64,000 nt of DNA from Crossiella equi (GTDB lineage Bacteria; Actinomycetota; Actinomycetes; Mycobacteriales; Pseudonocardiaceae), in the NCBI RefSeq assembly GCF_017876755.1, contig NZ_JAGIOO010000001.1:6495786-6559785 (forward strand), in the 5' to 3' direction. Shown here one piece after another: positions 9,217 to 18,225 of the stretch. Position 1 is the first letter of the stretch; every line of letters starts with the position of its first letter. The notes below the pieces were generated by a model. It did no database searches and was not told the DNA's origin. It saw nothing but the letters and a program-made list of their open reading frames with translations. The position numbers and the translations under genes were made by a program.

Positions 9217-10020
9217 TCAGCCGCCCAGTCGTTCCCGCAGGAACGCCACCACCCGCTCCCGGGCCACCAGCGCGGGATGCCCCTCCCGTTCCCGCACCTC
9301 CCGGGTGAGCACCGAATGCGCCGAGCGCCCGAACCCGTCGGCGTTGCCCGGCCCCGAGTCCAGCTCGATCACCTCGAACGCGTCGCCGAGCCGTTCCTTC
9401 AGCGCCGTGAACCGCTCGCCGGGCACCAGGCGGTCGGCCGTGAAGCGCAAGCCCAGCAAGCACAGGCCCGACTCGCGGGTGCGGGCTTCCAGGCGGGTCA
9501 GCTCACCCTCGGACAGGCCCGGGTCCTGACGGCGGGCGCGGCCCAGCGGCAGGGGGAGTGAAGGCTGACTCGCCACCGGGGCCAGGACTGAGTCATCGAC
9601 CGCCGCGGCCAGGGCGAAGCCGCCGGTGAAGCACATGCCGACCACACCGACCCCCGGGCCGGGAGTGCGGGCCGCCAGGTCGCGGGTCAGGGCGCGCAGG
9701 TAGTCGGTGAACGGGCGGCGCGCGTTCAGGGCCAGGGCCCGGAACTCCGCCGAGACGCACGCCCGCAGCATCGTGCCCACCGCGCGAAGGTCCTCCCGCG
9801 CGCCCGGCCTGCCGAAGACCGACACCGCCGACACCGTGAACCCGCGCGCCACCAGGTGCTCGGCGAAGCCCAGCACGGCGGGGGTCATGCCCGGCAGCTC
9901 CGGCAGCACGACCACGCCCGGGCCGGTGCCCTTCTCGTACACATCGTGCCGTCGGCCCGCGGCCTCGAACGGCACGCGCCGCCAGCCGTCGAGGTCCGCC
10001 GTGGGTGCGCTGTCCGCCAT
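9217..10020 (-). CDS. Dienelactone hydrolase family protein
   Basis: Alpha/beta hydrolase of 267 residues, cytosolic, likely an esterase on small lactone or ester substrates. The nucleophile elbow GMCFTGG places a cysteine (C130) at the catalytic position, as in dienelactone hydrolases, and the protein starts with the fold's usual strand VYEKGTGPGVVVLPELPG. Segment ELDSGPGNADGFGRSAHSVL near the C-terminus should carry the Asp/His part of the triad. I start it at ATG 10020, preceded by GGAAGG about 7 nt upstream; the frame remains open farther but has no family similarity there. Its own substrate cannot be told; no aromatic degradation genes lie nearby. Confidence 0.85.
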   Translation of the reverse strand: MADSAPTADLDGWRRVPFEAAGRRHDVYEKGTGPGVVVLPELPGMTPAVLGFAEHLVARGFTVSAVSVFGRPGAREDLRAVGTMLRACVSAEFRALALNARRPFTDYLRALTRDLAARTPGPGVGVVGMCFTGGFALAAAVDDSVLAPVASQPSLPLPLGRARRQDPGLSEGELTRLEARTRESGLCLLGLRFTADRLVPGERFTALKERLGDAFEVIELDSGPGNADGFGRSAHSVLTREVREREGHPALVARERVVAFLRERLGG

Positions 10021-10459
10021 CCCGGTCCTTCCCCGCGGGCCGGTCCGCCCGCAAGTCCGCCCCGCCGTCCGCAAGTCCGTGCCGCTGCCTGCCCGTGCCG
10101 CTGCCTGCCCGTGCCGCCCGCCTGCCTGTGCGCCACAAGCCCGTGCGCCACAGATCCCCACCGAGTCTCGTGCCCGTCTGGCACGGCTGTCCACGGCCGG
10201 GCAGGCGAAACCGGTTGCACCAGCGGCCGTTCGCGCGGCGGGCTGCTCCATTCGGCGTGAAGCTGTCACGTTCCAGAATCCCGCGCCTCGGACCCGTTGA
10301 CGCAGTGGACACGCGTCTGTAACTCTTGGGCTCCGCCGCGCAAAATCCTGACATTGCATCGGTAATTACCTACAGAGTCCCGTGATTTCCTGCGCAACGC
10401 CGCGCACGAACTTCTCCCTTGGCCTTCCCTGCCGCCGGGACGAGAAACAGAGGACCGCG
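10021..10459. other. Divergent intergenic region before the glucanase gene
   Basis: No gene seen. It contains two tandem copies of the 16-mer GCCGCTGCCTGCCCGT (10081-10112) with a decayed third copy, and a possible promoter for the glucanase gene (TTGACG at 10297-10302 with an AT-rich TGTAACTC 15-17 bp later). The start signal of the next gene lies at its right end. Confidence 0.5.
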
Positions 10460-13400
10460 ATGAAAGTGCCGCGCACCCTTCCCCGACTCCTTGCCGCCTT
10501 GACCGCGTTCTCCCTGGCCAGCGTGGGTGTGCCCGCGATGGCGGGCGTCGCGCCGGGCACCGGCCTCGCCGTCCGCCAGCCGGTCGCGGCCAGCAGTGCC
10601 GAGGCCGCGCACACCGCGGCCGCCCTGACCGACGGCGACCAGACCACCTACTGGCAGAGCGCGGGTGCCGCGCTCCCGCAGTGGGCGCAGGTCGACCTCG
10701 GTACCGAGCAGCACATCGACGGCCTCACGCTTCGCCTGCCGAAGGGCTGGGCCAAGCGCACCCAGCAGCTCGCGGTGCAGGCCAGCAGGGACGGCGTCGG
10801 CTTCGACACTCTCCTCACCCACCGCGCGGTCACCTTCGACCCGGGCCGGGACAACACCGTCCGCCTGGACTTCCCCGCCGCCACCACCCGCTACCTCCGG
10901 CTGGACGTGCGTGAGAACTCCGGTGCCAAGGCGGCACAGCTCGCCGAGGTCGAGGTGCACCGGGCCGCGCTCTCCACCACCGACCTCGCCGCCGCGGCTA
11001 CCTTCAGCGCCAGCAGCCAGCAGCAGGACTACGCCGCGGGCAACGTCGGCGACGGCAACCCCGGCACCTACTGGGAGAGCGCGAACAACGCGTTCCCGCA
11101 GTGGATCCAGGCCGACCTCGGTACCTCGGTGAGCGTGAACCGCCTGGTGCTCAAGCTGCCCGGCAACTGGGAGGCACGCGGCCAGACGCTGTCCGTGCGC
11201 ACCAGCGGCAACGGCAACGACTTCACCGACCTGCTCGCCTCGGCCACGCACAGCTTCAGCCCGCAGGCGCAGAACACGGTCACCCTCACCTTCGGTGCCA
11301 CCACCACGCGCTACGTGCGCCTGCACGTCACCGCGAACACCGCCTGGCCCGCCGCGCAGCTCTCCGAGTTCGAGATCTATGGCCCCACCAGCGGTGACAC
11401 CGAGGCACCGACCGCGCCCGCCAGCCTGGCCTACACCCAGCCGGGTGTGGACCAGATCCGCCTGACCTGGGCGGCGGCCGGTGACAACGTGGGCGTCACC
11501 GGCTACGACGTCTACGCCAACAACGCCCTGCGCAGCAGCGTCGCGGGCAACGTGCTCACCTTCACCGACACCCAGCCGGTCAGCGCCACCGTGACCTACC
11601 ACGTGCGGGCGCGTGACGCGGCGGGCAACACCTCGCCCAACAGCAACCCCGTCACCCGCACCGGCACCGACGCGGGCACCAACCTCGCCCAGGGCAAGCC
11701 GATCGCGGCCAGCTCGACCGTGCACACCTTCGTCGCGGCCAACGCCAACGACAACAACGTGCAGACCTACTGGGAGGGCGGCGGGTACCCGGCCACCCTG
11801 ACGGTGTCCCTGGGGGCCAACGCCGACATCAGCTCCGTCGTGCTCAAGCTCGACCCGAGCTCGGCGTGGGGCCGCCGCACCCAGACCCTCGAGGTGCTCG
11901 GCCGCGGCCAGGACGGCGGCGAGTTCAAGCCGCTCGCGGCCTCCGCGCAGCACGTCTTCGACCCGGCCTCCGGCAACACGGTCACCATCGGGGCCACCGG
12001 CCGCGCCGCCGACGTGCAGCTGCGCTTCACCGGCAACACCGGCGCGCCCTCCGGCCAGGTCGCGGAGTTCCAGGTGATCGGCACCGCCGCCCCCAACCCG
12101 AACCTCACCGTCACCGGCAGCTCCTGGACCCCGGCGACCCCGGTGGAGACCGACTCGGTGCGGGCGAGCGCGACCGTCCGCAACGCGGGCACCGCGGCGG
12201 CCGGGGCCACCAACGTCAACTTCTACCTGGGCGAGACCAAGGTCGGCACCGCGGACCTCGGCGGGCTGGCCGCGAACGCCACCGCCACCGTCACCGCCGA
12301 CCTCGGCCCGCAGGCCGCGGGCAGCTACCAGCTCACCGCCAAGGCCGACGAGGACAACAAGGTCGTCGAGCAGAACGAGACAGACAACAGCCACACCAAC
12401 GGCACCAACCTCGTGGTGAACCCGGTGTCCAGCTCGGACCTGGTGGCCGCGTCGGTCAGCTGGACCCCGAACAACCCGTCCCCGGGCGCGCAGGTCAGCT
12501 TCTCGGTGGCCATCCGCAACCAGGGCAGCATCGCCTCCGCCGCGGGCGCGCACGGCATCACGCTCACCGTGCTCGACGGCAACGGCACGGTGGTGCGCAC
12601 GCTCACCGGCTCGCACAACGGCGTCATCAACGCCGGGTCCACCACGGCCCCGGTGAACCTGGGCACCTGGCCCTCGGGCAGCGGCAGGCACACCGTGCGC
12701 GTGGTGCTCGCCGACGACGCCAACGAGCTGCCGGTCAAGCGCGCCAACAACACCAGCACGCAGGCGTTGTTCGTCGGCCGGGGCGCGAACATGCCCTACG
12801 ACATGTACGAGGCCGAGGACGCGGTGACCGGCGGCGGCGCGCAGGTCATCGGTCCCAACCGCACCATCGGCGACCTCGCGGGCGAGGCGTCCGGGCGGCG
12901 CGCGGTCACGCTCAACACCACCGGCGCCTACGTCGAGTTCACCACCCGCGCCGAGACGAACACCCTGGTCACCCGCTTCTCCATCCCGGACTCGGCCGGG
13001 GGCGGCGGCATCCAGAGCACGCTCAACGTCTATGTCAACGGCCAGCTCCGCGGCCCGGTGAACCTGACCTCCAAGTACTCCTGGCTCTACGGCGCGGAGG
13101 CCGGTCCGGGCAACTCGCCGAGCGCGGGCGCGCCCCGGCACATCTACGACGAGGCCAACCTCATGCTGGGCGCGACCGTCCCGGCGGGCAGCAAGATCCG
13201 CCTGCAGAAGGACGCCGCGAACACCACGAACTACGCGATCGACTTCATCAACACCGAGCAGGTCGCGCAGCTGCCCAACCCGGACCCGGCCAAGTACGCG
13301 GTGCCCAGCGGCTTTGGCCACCAGGACGTGCAGAACGCCCTGGACCGGGTGCGCATGGACACCACCGGGAACCTCGTCGGCGTGTACCTGCCCGCGGGGG

Positions 13401-14455
13401 AGTACCAGACCGGTGGCAAGTTCCAGGTGCACGGCAAGGCGGTCAAAGTGACCGGCGCGGGCCCCTGGTTCACCCGCTTCCTGGCACCGCAGAACCAGGA
13501 GAACACCGACATCGGCTTCGACGTGCAGTCCAGCGCGAGCGGTTCCTCCTTCGCCAACCTCGCCTACTTCGGCAACTACACCCAGCGCATCGACGGTCCG
13601 GGCAAGGTCTTCTTCCTGGTCAACACGCACGACATCACGCTGGACAACATCTGGAACGAGCACATGGTGTGCCTCTACTGGGGGCAGAACACCGACCGGG
13701 TGGTCATCAAGAACTCGCGCATCCGCAACTCCTTCGCGGACGCGGTCAACATGACCAACGGCAGCACCGACGGGCACGTGGTCAACAACGACTCGCGGGC
13801 CAGCGGGGACGACAGCTTCGCGCTGTTCTCCGCGATCGACGCCGGTGGCGGGGACGTGAAGAACAACGTCTTCGAGAACCTCACCTCCACGCTCACCTGG
13901 CGGGCCGCGGGCATCGCGGTCTACGGCGGCTACGACAACCTCTTCCGCAACATCTACATCGCCGACACCCTGGTGTACTCGGGGGTCACGATCTCCTCGC
14001 TGGACTTCGGCTACCCGATGAACGGCTTCGGGCCGGGGCCGACGACGTTGCAGAACATCTCGATCGTGCGGGCGGGCGGCCACTTCTGGGGCGCGCAGAC
14101 CTTCCCGGGCATCTGGGTGTTCTCCGCGTCGAAGGTCTTCCGCAACATCCGCGTGTCCGATGTGGACATCGTGGACCCGACCTACAGCGGGATCATGTTC
14201 CAGACCAAGTACAACGGCCCCCAGCCGGAGAACCCCATCACCGACACGGTGTTCACCAACGTCTCGATCTCCGGGGCGCGCAAGAGCGGTGACGCCTTCG
14301 ATGCCAAGTCCGGGTTCGGGCTGTGGGCGAACGAGCTGCCCGAGCCCGGTCAGGGCCCGGCGGTCGGTTCGGTGACCTTCAACAACCTGCGGCTGTCCAA
14401 CAACCACACCGACATCCGCAACACCACGTCCACGTTCACCATCAACCGGAACTAG
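10460..14455 (+). CDS. Secreted multidomain GH87-type alpha-1,3-glucanase (mycodextranase)
   Basis: Predicted secreted polysaccharide hydrolase of 1331 residues, probably cutting alpha-1,3-glucan such as fungal cell walls. Order: Sec signal peptide (1-29, cut near PAMAG); two discoidin (F5/8C) domains (about 35-310); fibronectin type III (312-405); third discoidin domain (405-541); two CARDB domains (543-770); CBM6/35-like module (777-933, starting YDMYEAEDAV); and a right-handed beta-helix catalytic domain (940-1331). D1094, D1117 and D1118 are spaced 23 and 24 residues, the arrangement I recall for the catalytic aspartates of GH87. ATG 10460 follows an AGAGGA box. The family call rests on architecture and that triad; another beta-helix glycosidase family is possible. 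Confidence 0.8.
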   Translation: MKVPRTLPRLLAALTAFSLASVGVPAMAGVAPGTGLAVRQPVAASSAEAAHTAAALTDGDQTTYWQSAGAALPQWAQVDLGTEQHIDGLTLRLPKGWAKRTQQLAVQASRDGVGFDTLLTHRAVTFDPGRDNTVRLDFPAATTRYLRLDVRENSGAKAAQLAEVEVHRAALSTTDLAAAATFSASSQQQDYAAGNVGDGNPGTYWESANNAFPQWIQADLGTSVSVNRLVLKLPGNWEARGQTLSVRTSGNGNDFTDLLASATHSFSPQAQNTVTLTFGATTTRYVRLHVTANTAWPAAQLSEFEIYGPTSGDTEAPTAPASLAYTQPGVDQIRLTWAAAGDNVGVTGYDVYANNALRSSVAGNVLTFTDTQPVSATVTYHVRARDAAGNTSPNSNPVTRTGTDAGTNLAQGKPIAASSTVHTFVAANANDNNVQTYWEGGGYPATLTVSLGANADISSVVLKLDPSSAWGRRTQTLEVLGRGQDGGEFKPLAASAQHVFDPASGNTVTIGATGRAADVQLRFTGNTGAPSGQVAEFQVIGTAAPNPNLTVTGSSWTPATPVETDSVRASATVRNAGTAAAGATNVNFYLGETKVGTADLGGLAANATATVTADLGPQAAGSYQLTAKADEDNKVVEQNETDNSHTNGTNLVVNPVSSSDLVAASVSWTPNNPSPGAQVSFSVAIRNQGSIASAAGAHGITLTVLDGNGTVVRTLTGSHNGVINAGSTTAPVNLGTWPSGSGRHTVRVVLADDANELPVKRANNTSTQALFVGRGANMPYDMYEAEDAVTGGGAQVIGPNRTIGDLAGEASGRRAVTLNTTGAYVEFTTRAETNTLVTRFSIPDSAGGGGIQSTLNVYVNGQLRGPVNLTSKYSWLYGAEAGPGNSPSAGAPRHIYDEANLMLGATVPAGSKIRLQKDAANTTNYAIDFINTEQVAQLPNPDPAKYAVPSGFGHQDVQNALDRVRMDTTGNLVGVYLPAGEYQTGGKFQVHGKAVKVTGAGPWFTRFLAPQNQENTDIGFDVQSSASGSSFANLAYFGNYTQRIDGPGKVFFLVNTHDITLDNIWNEHMVCLYWGQNTDRVVIKNSRIRNSFADAVNMTNGSTDGHVVNNDSRASGDDSFALFSAIDAGGGDVKNNVFENLTSTLTWRAAGIAVYGGYDNLFRNIYIADTLVYSGVTISSLDFGYPMNGFGPGPTTLQNISIVRAGGHFWGAQTFPGIWVFSASKVFRNIRVSDVDIVDPTYSGIMFQTKYNGPQPENPITDTVFTNVSISGARKSGDAFDAKSGFGLWANELPEPGQGPAVGSVTFNNLRLSNNHTDIRNTTSTFTINRN

Positions 14456-14468
14456 GCGCCGCGGCCGG

Positions 14469-14501
14469 GTACACCGGCTGTATGCAAGCGGTGTGCAAGA
14501 C
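14469..14501 (+). repeat. 11-bp phased GTATRC repeat, locus C (3 units)
   Basis: GTACACCGGCT (14469), GTATGCAAGCG (14480) and GTGTGCAAGAC (14491), exactly 11 bp apart, starting 14 bp after the glucanase stop codon and ahead of a terminator hairpin. Two units contain the variant GTATGCAAG/GTGTGCAAG of the family end motif. Confidence 0.8.
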
Positions 14502-14541
14502 GAGCGGGCGTGGCCGGTGACCTTCCCGGCCCCGCCCGCTC
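14502..14541. terminator. Bidirectional terminator between glucanase and LysR genes
   Basis: Arms GAGCGGGCGTGGCCGG (14502-14517) and CCGGCCCCGCCCGCTC (14526-14541) pair over 16 bp with one mismatch and an 8-nt loop. The flanking genes converge on it. Confidence 0.7.
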
Positions 14542-14558
14542 CTCAGTTCACCAGCGGT

Positions 14559-15428
14559 TCAGCTCACCAGTGCGGAGAACACCGCCCGCACCCTGGGCAG
14601 GTGCTCGCGGCCGCGGCGGGTGGCCAGGTAGATCGAGTTGGTCACCGGCTTGGCCGGTTTGTGCGCCAGCACCATCGAGCCGCGCGCCAGGTCCTCGGCC
14701 ACCCGGAAGCTCGGCAGCACGGCCAGGCCCGCGCCGGTGCGCACCGCGGTGGCCACCGCGCGCACGTCCGGCACGGTCAGCACCGGCACCGGCGGCCGGG
14801 TGCCCCAGCACTGGCGGAAGTAGCGGCGGGTCATCGGCATCGCCTCGGAGTAGCCGACCATCGGCTGCGCGTCCGGCCGCTGGTGGTCCCACGGCTGCGT
14901 GCCCGGCGGGCCGACCAGCACGAACTCCTCCTCCAGCAACAGCACCAGGTACAGCTTGCGGGTGGGCTCACCGCCGAGCTGGGTGAGCACCGCGATGTCG
15001 AGCTCGTCGCGCAGCAGTGCCGGGGTGAGCTCGTCGGCCAGGCCGACGCGGCAGCGCACCACCAGCCCGGTGCGCAGCAGCGGCGCCAGCGCGGGCACCA
15101 CCAACGTGTCGAGCAGGTCGTGCGGTCCGCCCAGGAACACCATCGCCGCCTGCCCCTCGGCCGAGGGGCGCAGCGCGTCCACCGCGTTCTCCAGCGCGTC
15201 GATGTGGTCGGCGATCTCGGCCGCCAGCGCGTGCCCGGCCTCGGTCGGCTTCACCCCGCGCCCGGCTCGGGTGAACAGCGGCCGCCCGACCACCGCCTCC
15301 ACCGTGCGCAGGTGTGCCGACACCGAGGGCTGGGACAGCGCCAGCGCCTCCGCCGCCCGGGACACCCCGCCGGTGCGGTACACGGCCAGGAAGGAGCGCA
15401 GCGCGACCAGCTCGGCGCGGTTGGACAT
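14559..15428 (-). CDS. LysR-family transcriptional regulator
   Basis: DNA-binding regulator of 289 residues. The N-terminal winged HTH spans about 5-65 with the recognition region VSRAAEALALSQPSVSAHLR; the rest is the periplasmic-binding-protein-like effector domain (about 90-285). It is transcribed away from the Tat-exported amidohydrolase gene, with 217 bp between the starts, the classic arrangement for LysR control of the divergent gene. A GATGCCA / TGGCATC inverted pair (15455-15461 and 15496-15502) in this gap is a candidate binding region. ATG 15428 is preceded by TACCGT (15435-15440 on the minus strand) at 6 nt, suggesting a leaderless message. The effector is unknown. Confidence 0.92.
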   Translation of the reverse strand: MSNRAELVALRSFLAVYRTGGVSRAAEALALSQPSVSAHLRTVEAVVGRPLFTRAGRGVKPTEAGHALAAEIADHIDALENAVDALRPSAEGQAAMVFLGGPHDLLDTLVVPALAPLLRTGLVVRCRVGLADELTPALLRDELDIAVLTQLGGEPTRKLYLVLLLEEEFVLVGPPGTQPWDHQRPDAQPMVGYSEAMPMTRRYFRQCWGTRPPVPVLTVPDVRAVATAVRTGAGLAVLPSFRVAEDLARGSMVLAHKPAKPVTNSIYLATRRGREHLPRVRAVFSALVS

Positions 15429-15645
15429 GAGAACACGGTAAATGAGTGGTGCCTGATGCCAAAAGTTTTCTGATGGGTTGGCTGACGCATCCGCATGGCA
15501 TCGGCGGGACCGGGAAGTTTAACTCTTAACTACAAAGGCTTCCTTGCGCACCAAGGGGGTTCCGCATGCACGGCGAGAGCGCTCACCGCACCCCGGCAGT
15601 CCGGCGGCGGTCCTCGCCCCCGCTCCGCCCCAGGAGGAGAACGCC

Positions 15646-17478
15646 ATGTCCGCCCACGAGATCAGCCGCCGCCGGGTCCTCGGCGCGGGCCTCGGAGCCG
15701 CCGCGGCCGTCGCCGTCACCGGCGCCCTCGGCACCGCCGCCGCGCACGCCGCCACCGGGACCGCCGTGCCGCCCGGCGCGCCGGGCACCGGCGCAGCGCC
15801 CGCCGACCTGGTCCTCCGGAACGGTCGGATCACCACCATGGACCCGCGCCGCTCACAGGCCACCGCGATCGCGATCCGGGGCGAGACCGTGCTCGCGGTC
15901 GGCGGCGAGGACGACGTGCGCGCGCACATCGGCCCGCGCACGCGCGTGCTGGACCTGCGCGGCCGCCGCGTCGTCCCCGGCCTGAACGACTCGCACACCC
16001 ACCTCGCCCGCGAAGGGCTGAGCTACACCAACGAGCTGTCCCTGGCCGGGGTGCGCTCGGTGGCCGACGCGCTGCGCCTGATCCGCTACCAGGCCGACCG
16101 CACCCCGGCGCCGCAGTGGGTGCGCGTGGTCGGTGGGTTCAGCCAGTTCCAGTTCGCCGAGCAGCGCCTGCCCACCCTGGCCGAGCTGAACGCGGCGGTG
16201 CCGGACAAGCCGGTGTTCCTGCTGCACCTCTACGACCGCGCGCTGCTCAACCGCGCCGCGCTGCGCGTGCTCGGCTTCGACAAGCTCACCCCGGACCTGC
16301 CCGGCTCGCAGATCGAGCGTGACGCCGCGGGCAACCCGACCGGCCTGCTCGTGGCCAAGCCCAACGCCAACATCCTGTACGGAACCCTGGCCAAGCTGCC
16401 CACACTGGACCCGGCCACCCGTGTCACCTCCACCCGGCACTACCTGCGGCACCTCAACGCGCGCGGGGTGACCAGCGTGGTGGACGCCGGGGGCGGCGGC
16501 CAGCGCTACCCCGAGGACTACTCGGTGCTGCACCAGCTGCACGACGCGGGCCAGCTGACCGTGCGCACCGCCTTCCACGCCTTCACCCAGCAGCCCGGTG
16601 GCGAGCTCGCCGACTACCGGCGGATCGCCGGGCTGGCCAAGCCCGGTGACGGCGACGACTACCTGCGCCTGGTCGGCGCGGGCGAGATGATCGTGTGGTC
16701 GGGCGGGGACTTCGAGACCTTCTTCCAGCCGCGCCCGGACCTGCCCGCCGTGATGGACGGCCAGCTCGCCGACGTGCTCGGCTTCTTCGCCGACCGGCGC
16801 TGGCCGTTCCGCCTGCACGCCACCTACGACGAGTCGATCACGCGCTTCCTGGACGTCATCGAGCGCGTGTACACAACCGGTATACCGTTCGTCCTCGACC
16901 ACGCCGAGACCATCTCGCCGCGCAACGTCGACCGGGTGGCCGCGCTCGGCGGCGGCATCGCCATCCAGCACCGCCTGGCCTTCCAGGGCGAGGAGTTCGT
17001 CAAGCGCTACGGCGCCGCGGCCGCGCGGCGGGCCCTGCCGGTGCACCGCATCCAGCGCGCGGGCATCCCGCTCGGCCTGGGCACCGACGCCACCCGGGTG
17101 GCCAGCGACAACGTCTGGCAGGCACTGCACTGGCTGAGCACCGGCCAGACCGTCGGCGGGCACGGCGTCCTCGGCCCGGGCTCGCGGGTCTCGCGCGAGG
17201 AGGCGCTGCGGCTGATGACCGTGGGCAGCGCCTGGTTCAGCGGCGACCAAGACCGCAAGGGCACCCTGGCCCCGGGCAGGCTGGCCGACCTGGCGGTGCT
17301 GTCGGAGGACTTCCTCACCGTGGCCGCCCCGCGCATCCCGGCCATCACCTCGGTGCTCACCGTCGTCGGCGGGCGCATCGTCTACGCCGCCGCCGAGCAC
17401 GCCGCCTTCGACCCGGCCCCGCCGCCGGTGGAGCCCGCGTACTCGCCGCTGCGCACCGGCGCCAACCGCCCGGCCTGA
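15646..17478 (+). CDS. Tat-exported amidohydrolase family 3 protein (YtcJ-like)
   Basis: Metal-dependent hydrolase of 610 residues, probably acting on amide or formamide bonds outside the membrane. The N-terminus has a twin-arginine signal (SRRRVLGAG, then an Ala-rich h-region to about residue 37). The metal-dependent fold starts at VLRNGRITTMD and has the HxH pair H117/H119 in GLNDSHTHL; later LDHAE and GLGTDATRVASDN supply further ligands. ATG 15646 follows GGAGGAGA by about 6 nt; upstream in-frame starts lack a signal peptide. It faces a divergent LysR gene, the likely regulator. The codons for VYTTGIP (16867-16887) overlap a GTATRC repeat and are atypical (ACA, GGT, ATA). Confidence 0.88.
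   Translation: MSAHEISRRRVLGAGLGAAAAVAVTGALGTAAAHAATGTAVPPGAPGTGAAPADLVLRNGRITTMDPRRSQATAIAIRGETVLAVGGEDDVRAHIGPRTRVLDLRGRRVVPGLNDSHTHLAREGLSYTNELSLAGVRSVADALRLIRYQADRTPAPQWVRVVGGFSQFQFAEQRLPTLAELNAAVPDKPVFLLHLYDRALLNRAALRVLGFDKLTPDLPGSQIERDAAGNPTGLLVAKPNANILYGTLAKLPTLDPATRVTSTRHYLRHLNARGVTSVVDAGGGGQRYPEDYSVLHQLHDAGQLTVRTAFHAFTQQPGGELADYRRIAGLAKPGDGDDYLRLVGAGEMIVWSGGDFETFFQPRPDLPAVMDGQLADVLGFFADRRWPFRLHATYDESITRFLDVIERVYTTGIPFVLDHAETISPRNVDRVAALGGGIAIQHRLAFQGEEFVKRYGAAAARRALPVHRIQRAGIPLGLGTDATRVASDNVWQALHWLSTGQTVGGHGVLGPGSRVSREEALRLMTVGSAWFSGDQDRKGTLAPGRLADLAVLSEDFLTVAAPRIPAITSVLTVVGGRIVYAAAEHAAFDPAPPPVEPAYSPLRTGANRPA
16869..16885 (+). repeat. 11-bp phased GTATRC repeat, locus D (2 units, intragenic)
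   Basis: GTACACAACCG at 16869 and GTATACCGTTC at 16880, 11 bp apart, inside the amidohydrolase gene at about residues 408-414. It is the weakest locus by unit number, but the two codons ACA and ATA are rare in this genome. Confidence 0.6.
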
Positions 17479-17551
17479 CGGAGCACCGGGGACCGGGGGT
17501 CGGCGGGGACGCCCGGGAGCGGCGCTACGACCGCGTGTCCCGCTGACCGTT

Positions 17552-17570
17552 GCAATGCGTAACCGATTGC
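17552..17570. promoter_or_regulatory. Candidate MarR operator
   Basis: GCAAT-N9-ATTGC, a 5-bp inverted repeat in an AT-richer patch about 37 bp upstream of the MarR gene start. Position suits autoregulation; the binding protein is inferred. Confidence 0.4.
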
Positions 17571-17606
17571 TTGGAAATCCCGACCCCCGGGTGGAACAGT
17601 GGATTG

Positions 17607-18098
17607 GTGACGAACCGGGCTGGGCGGGACGCCCCCGCGCTGGACACCGCGGACAGCGAGGTGACCGCGACCCTCGAACACGAGCTGACGCTGTTCACGC
17701 GCAAGGCGTTCTGGCGGTTCTGGACCACCAAGTACCCCGAGGTCGTGGGCCTGGACCAGACGACCTACCCGTACCTCGCGGTGATCAACTCGCGGCCGGG
17801 CATGACCGTCGGCGAGCTCGCCCGGCTGTTCAACGTGGACAAGTCCACCGCCAGCAGGCACGTTGCCAAGCTGACCACCGGCGGCCTGGTCAAGGTCGTG
17901 GACAACCCGCCCAACGCGCGCACCCTGCCGCTGGAGTCCACCACGGAGGGCCAGCGCCGGGTGGCCGCGGTGCAGGCCGACCGCAGGAGCTGGCTGCACG
18001 ACGTGCTGGTGGACTGGCCGCTGGCCGACCGGCGCGCGCTCGCGCGCCTGGTGGCCAGGCTCAACGCCGACCTGGACGCCCGGGACGCCGGGCGGTGA
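17607..18098 (+). CDS. MarR-family transcriptional regulator
   Basis: Winged-helix dimeric repressor of 163 residues. The core has DQTTYPYLAVINSRPGMTVGEL, then the recognition helix VDKSTASRHVAKLTTGGLV and the wing VVDNPPNARTLPLESTTEG, all typical of MarR. GTG 17607 (VTNRAGRD) is preceded by a possible -10 AACAGT (17595-17600) at 6 nt; an upstream ATG at 17550 would run through the putative operator, so I reject it. It is oriented toward the GntR gene with 127 bp between stops. Its ligand and regulon are unknown; the amidohydrolase gene upstream ends about 130 bp before it. Confidence 0.88.
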   Translation: MTNRAGRDAPALDTADSEVTATLEHELTLFTRKAFWRFWTTKYPEVVGLDQTTYPYLAVINSRPGMTVGELARLFNVDKSTASRHVAKLTTGGLVKVVDNPPNARTLPLESTTEGQRRVAAVQADRRSWLHDVLVDWPLADRRALARLVARLNADLDARDAGR

Positions 18099-18225
18099 GC
18101 TCCGGGCCCACCGGACCGTTACGGCGGCGGGACCGGCCACCACGCCTGGCCGGGCCCGCACGCCCCTTCCGTTCCTCCCGCGTCCGTGACCGGGTGCCCT
18201 CCCTCGAGGCCCCGGCCCGCCGCGG

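Noticed and set aside
10081-10112. Two 16-bp tandem repeats GCCGCTGCCTGCCCGT
   Set aside because: Only two clean copies of simple GC-rich sequence; too little to call a functional repeat or a member of the 17-bp family.
10370-14407. A continuous open frame of about 1345 codons on the minus strand
   Set aside because: It mirrors the glucanase gene; long antisense frames are usual in very GC-rich genes, and the product is low-complexity without any family signature.
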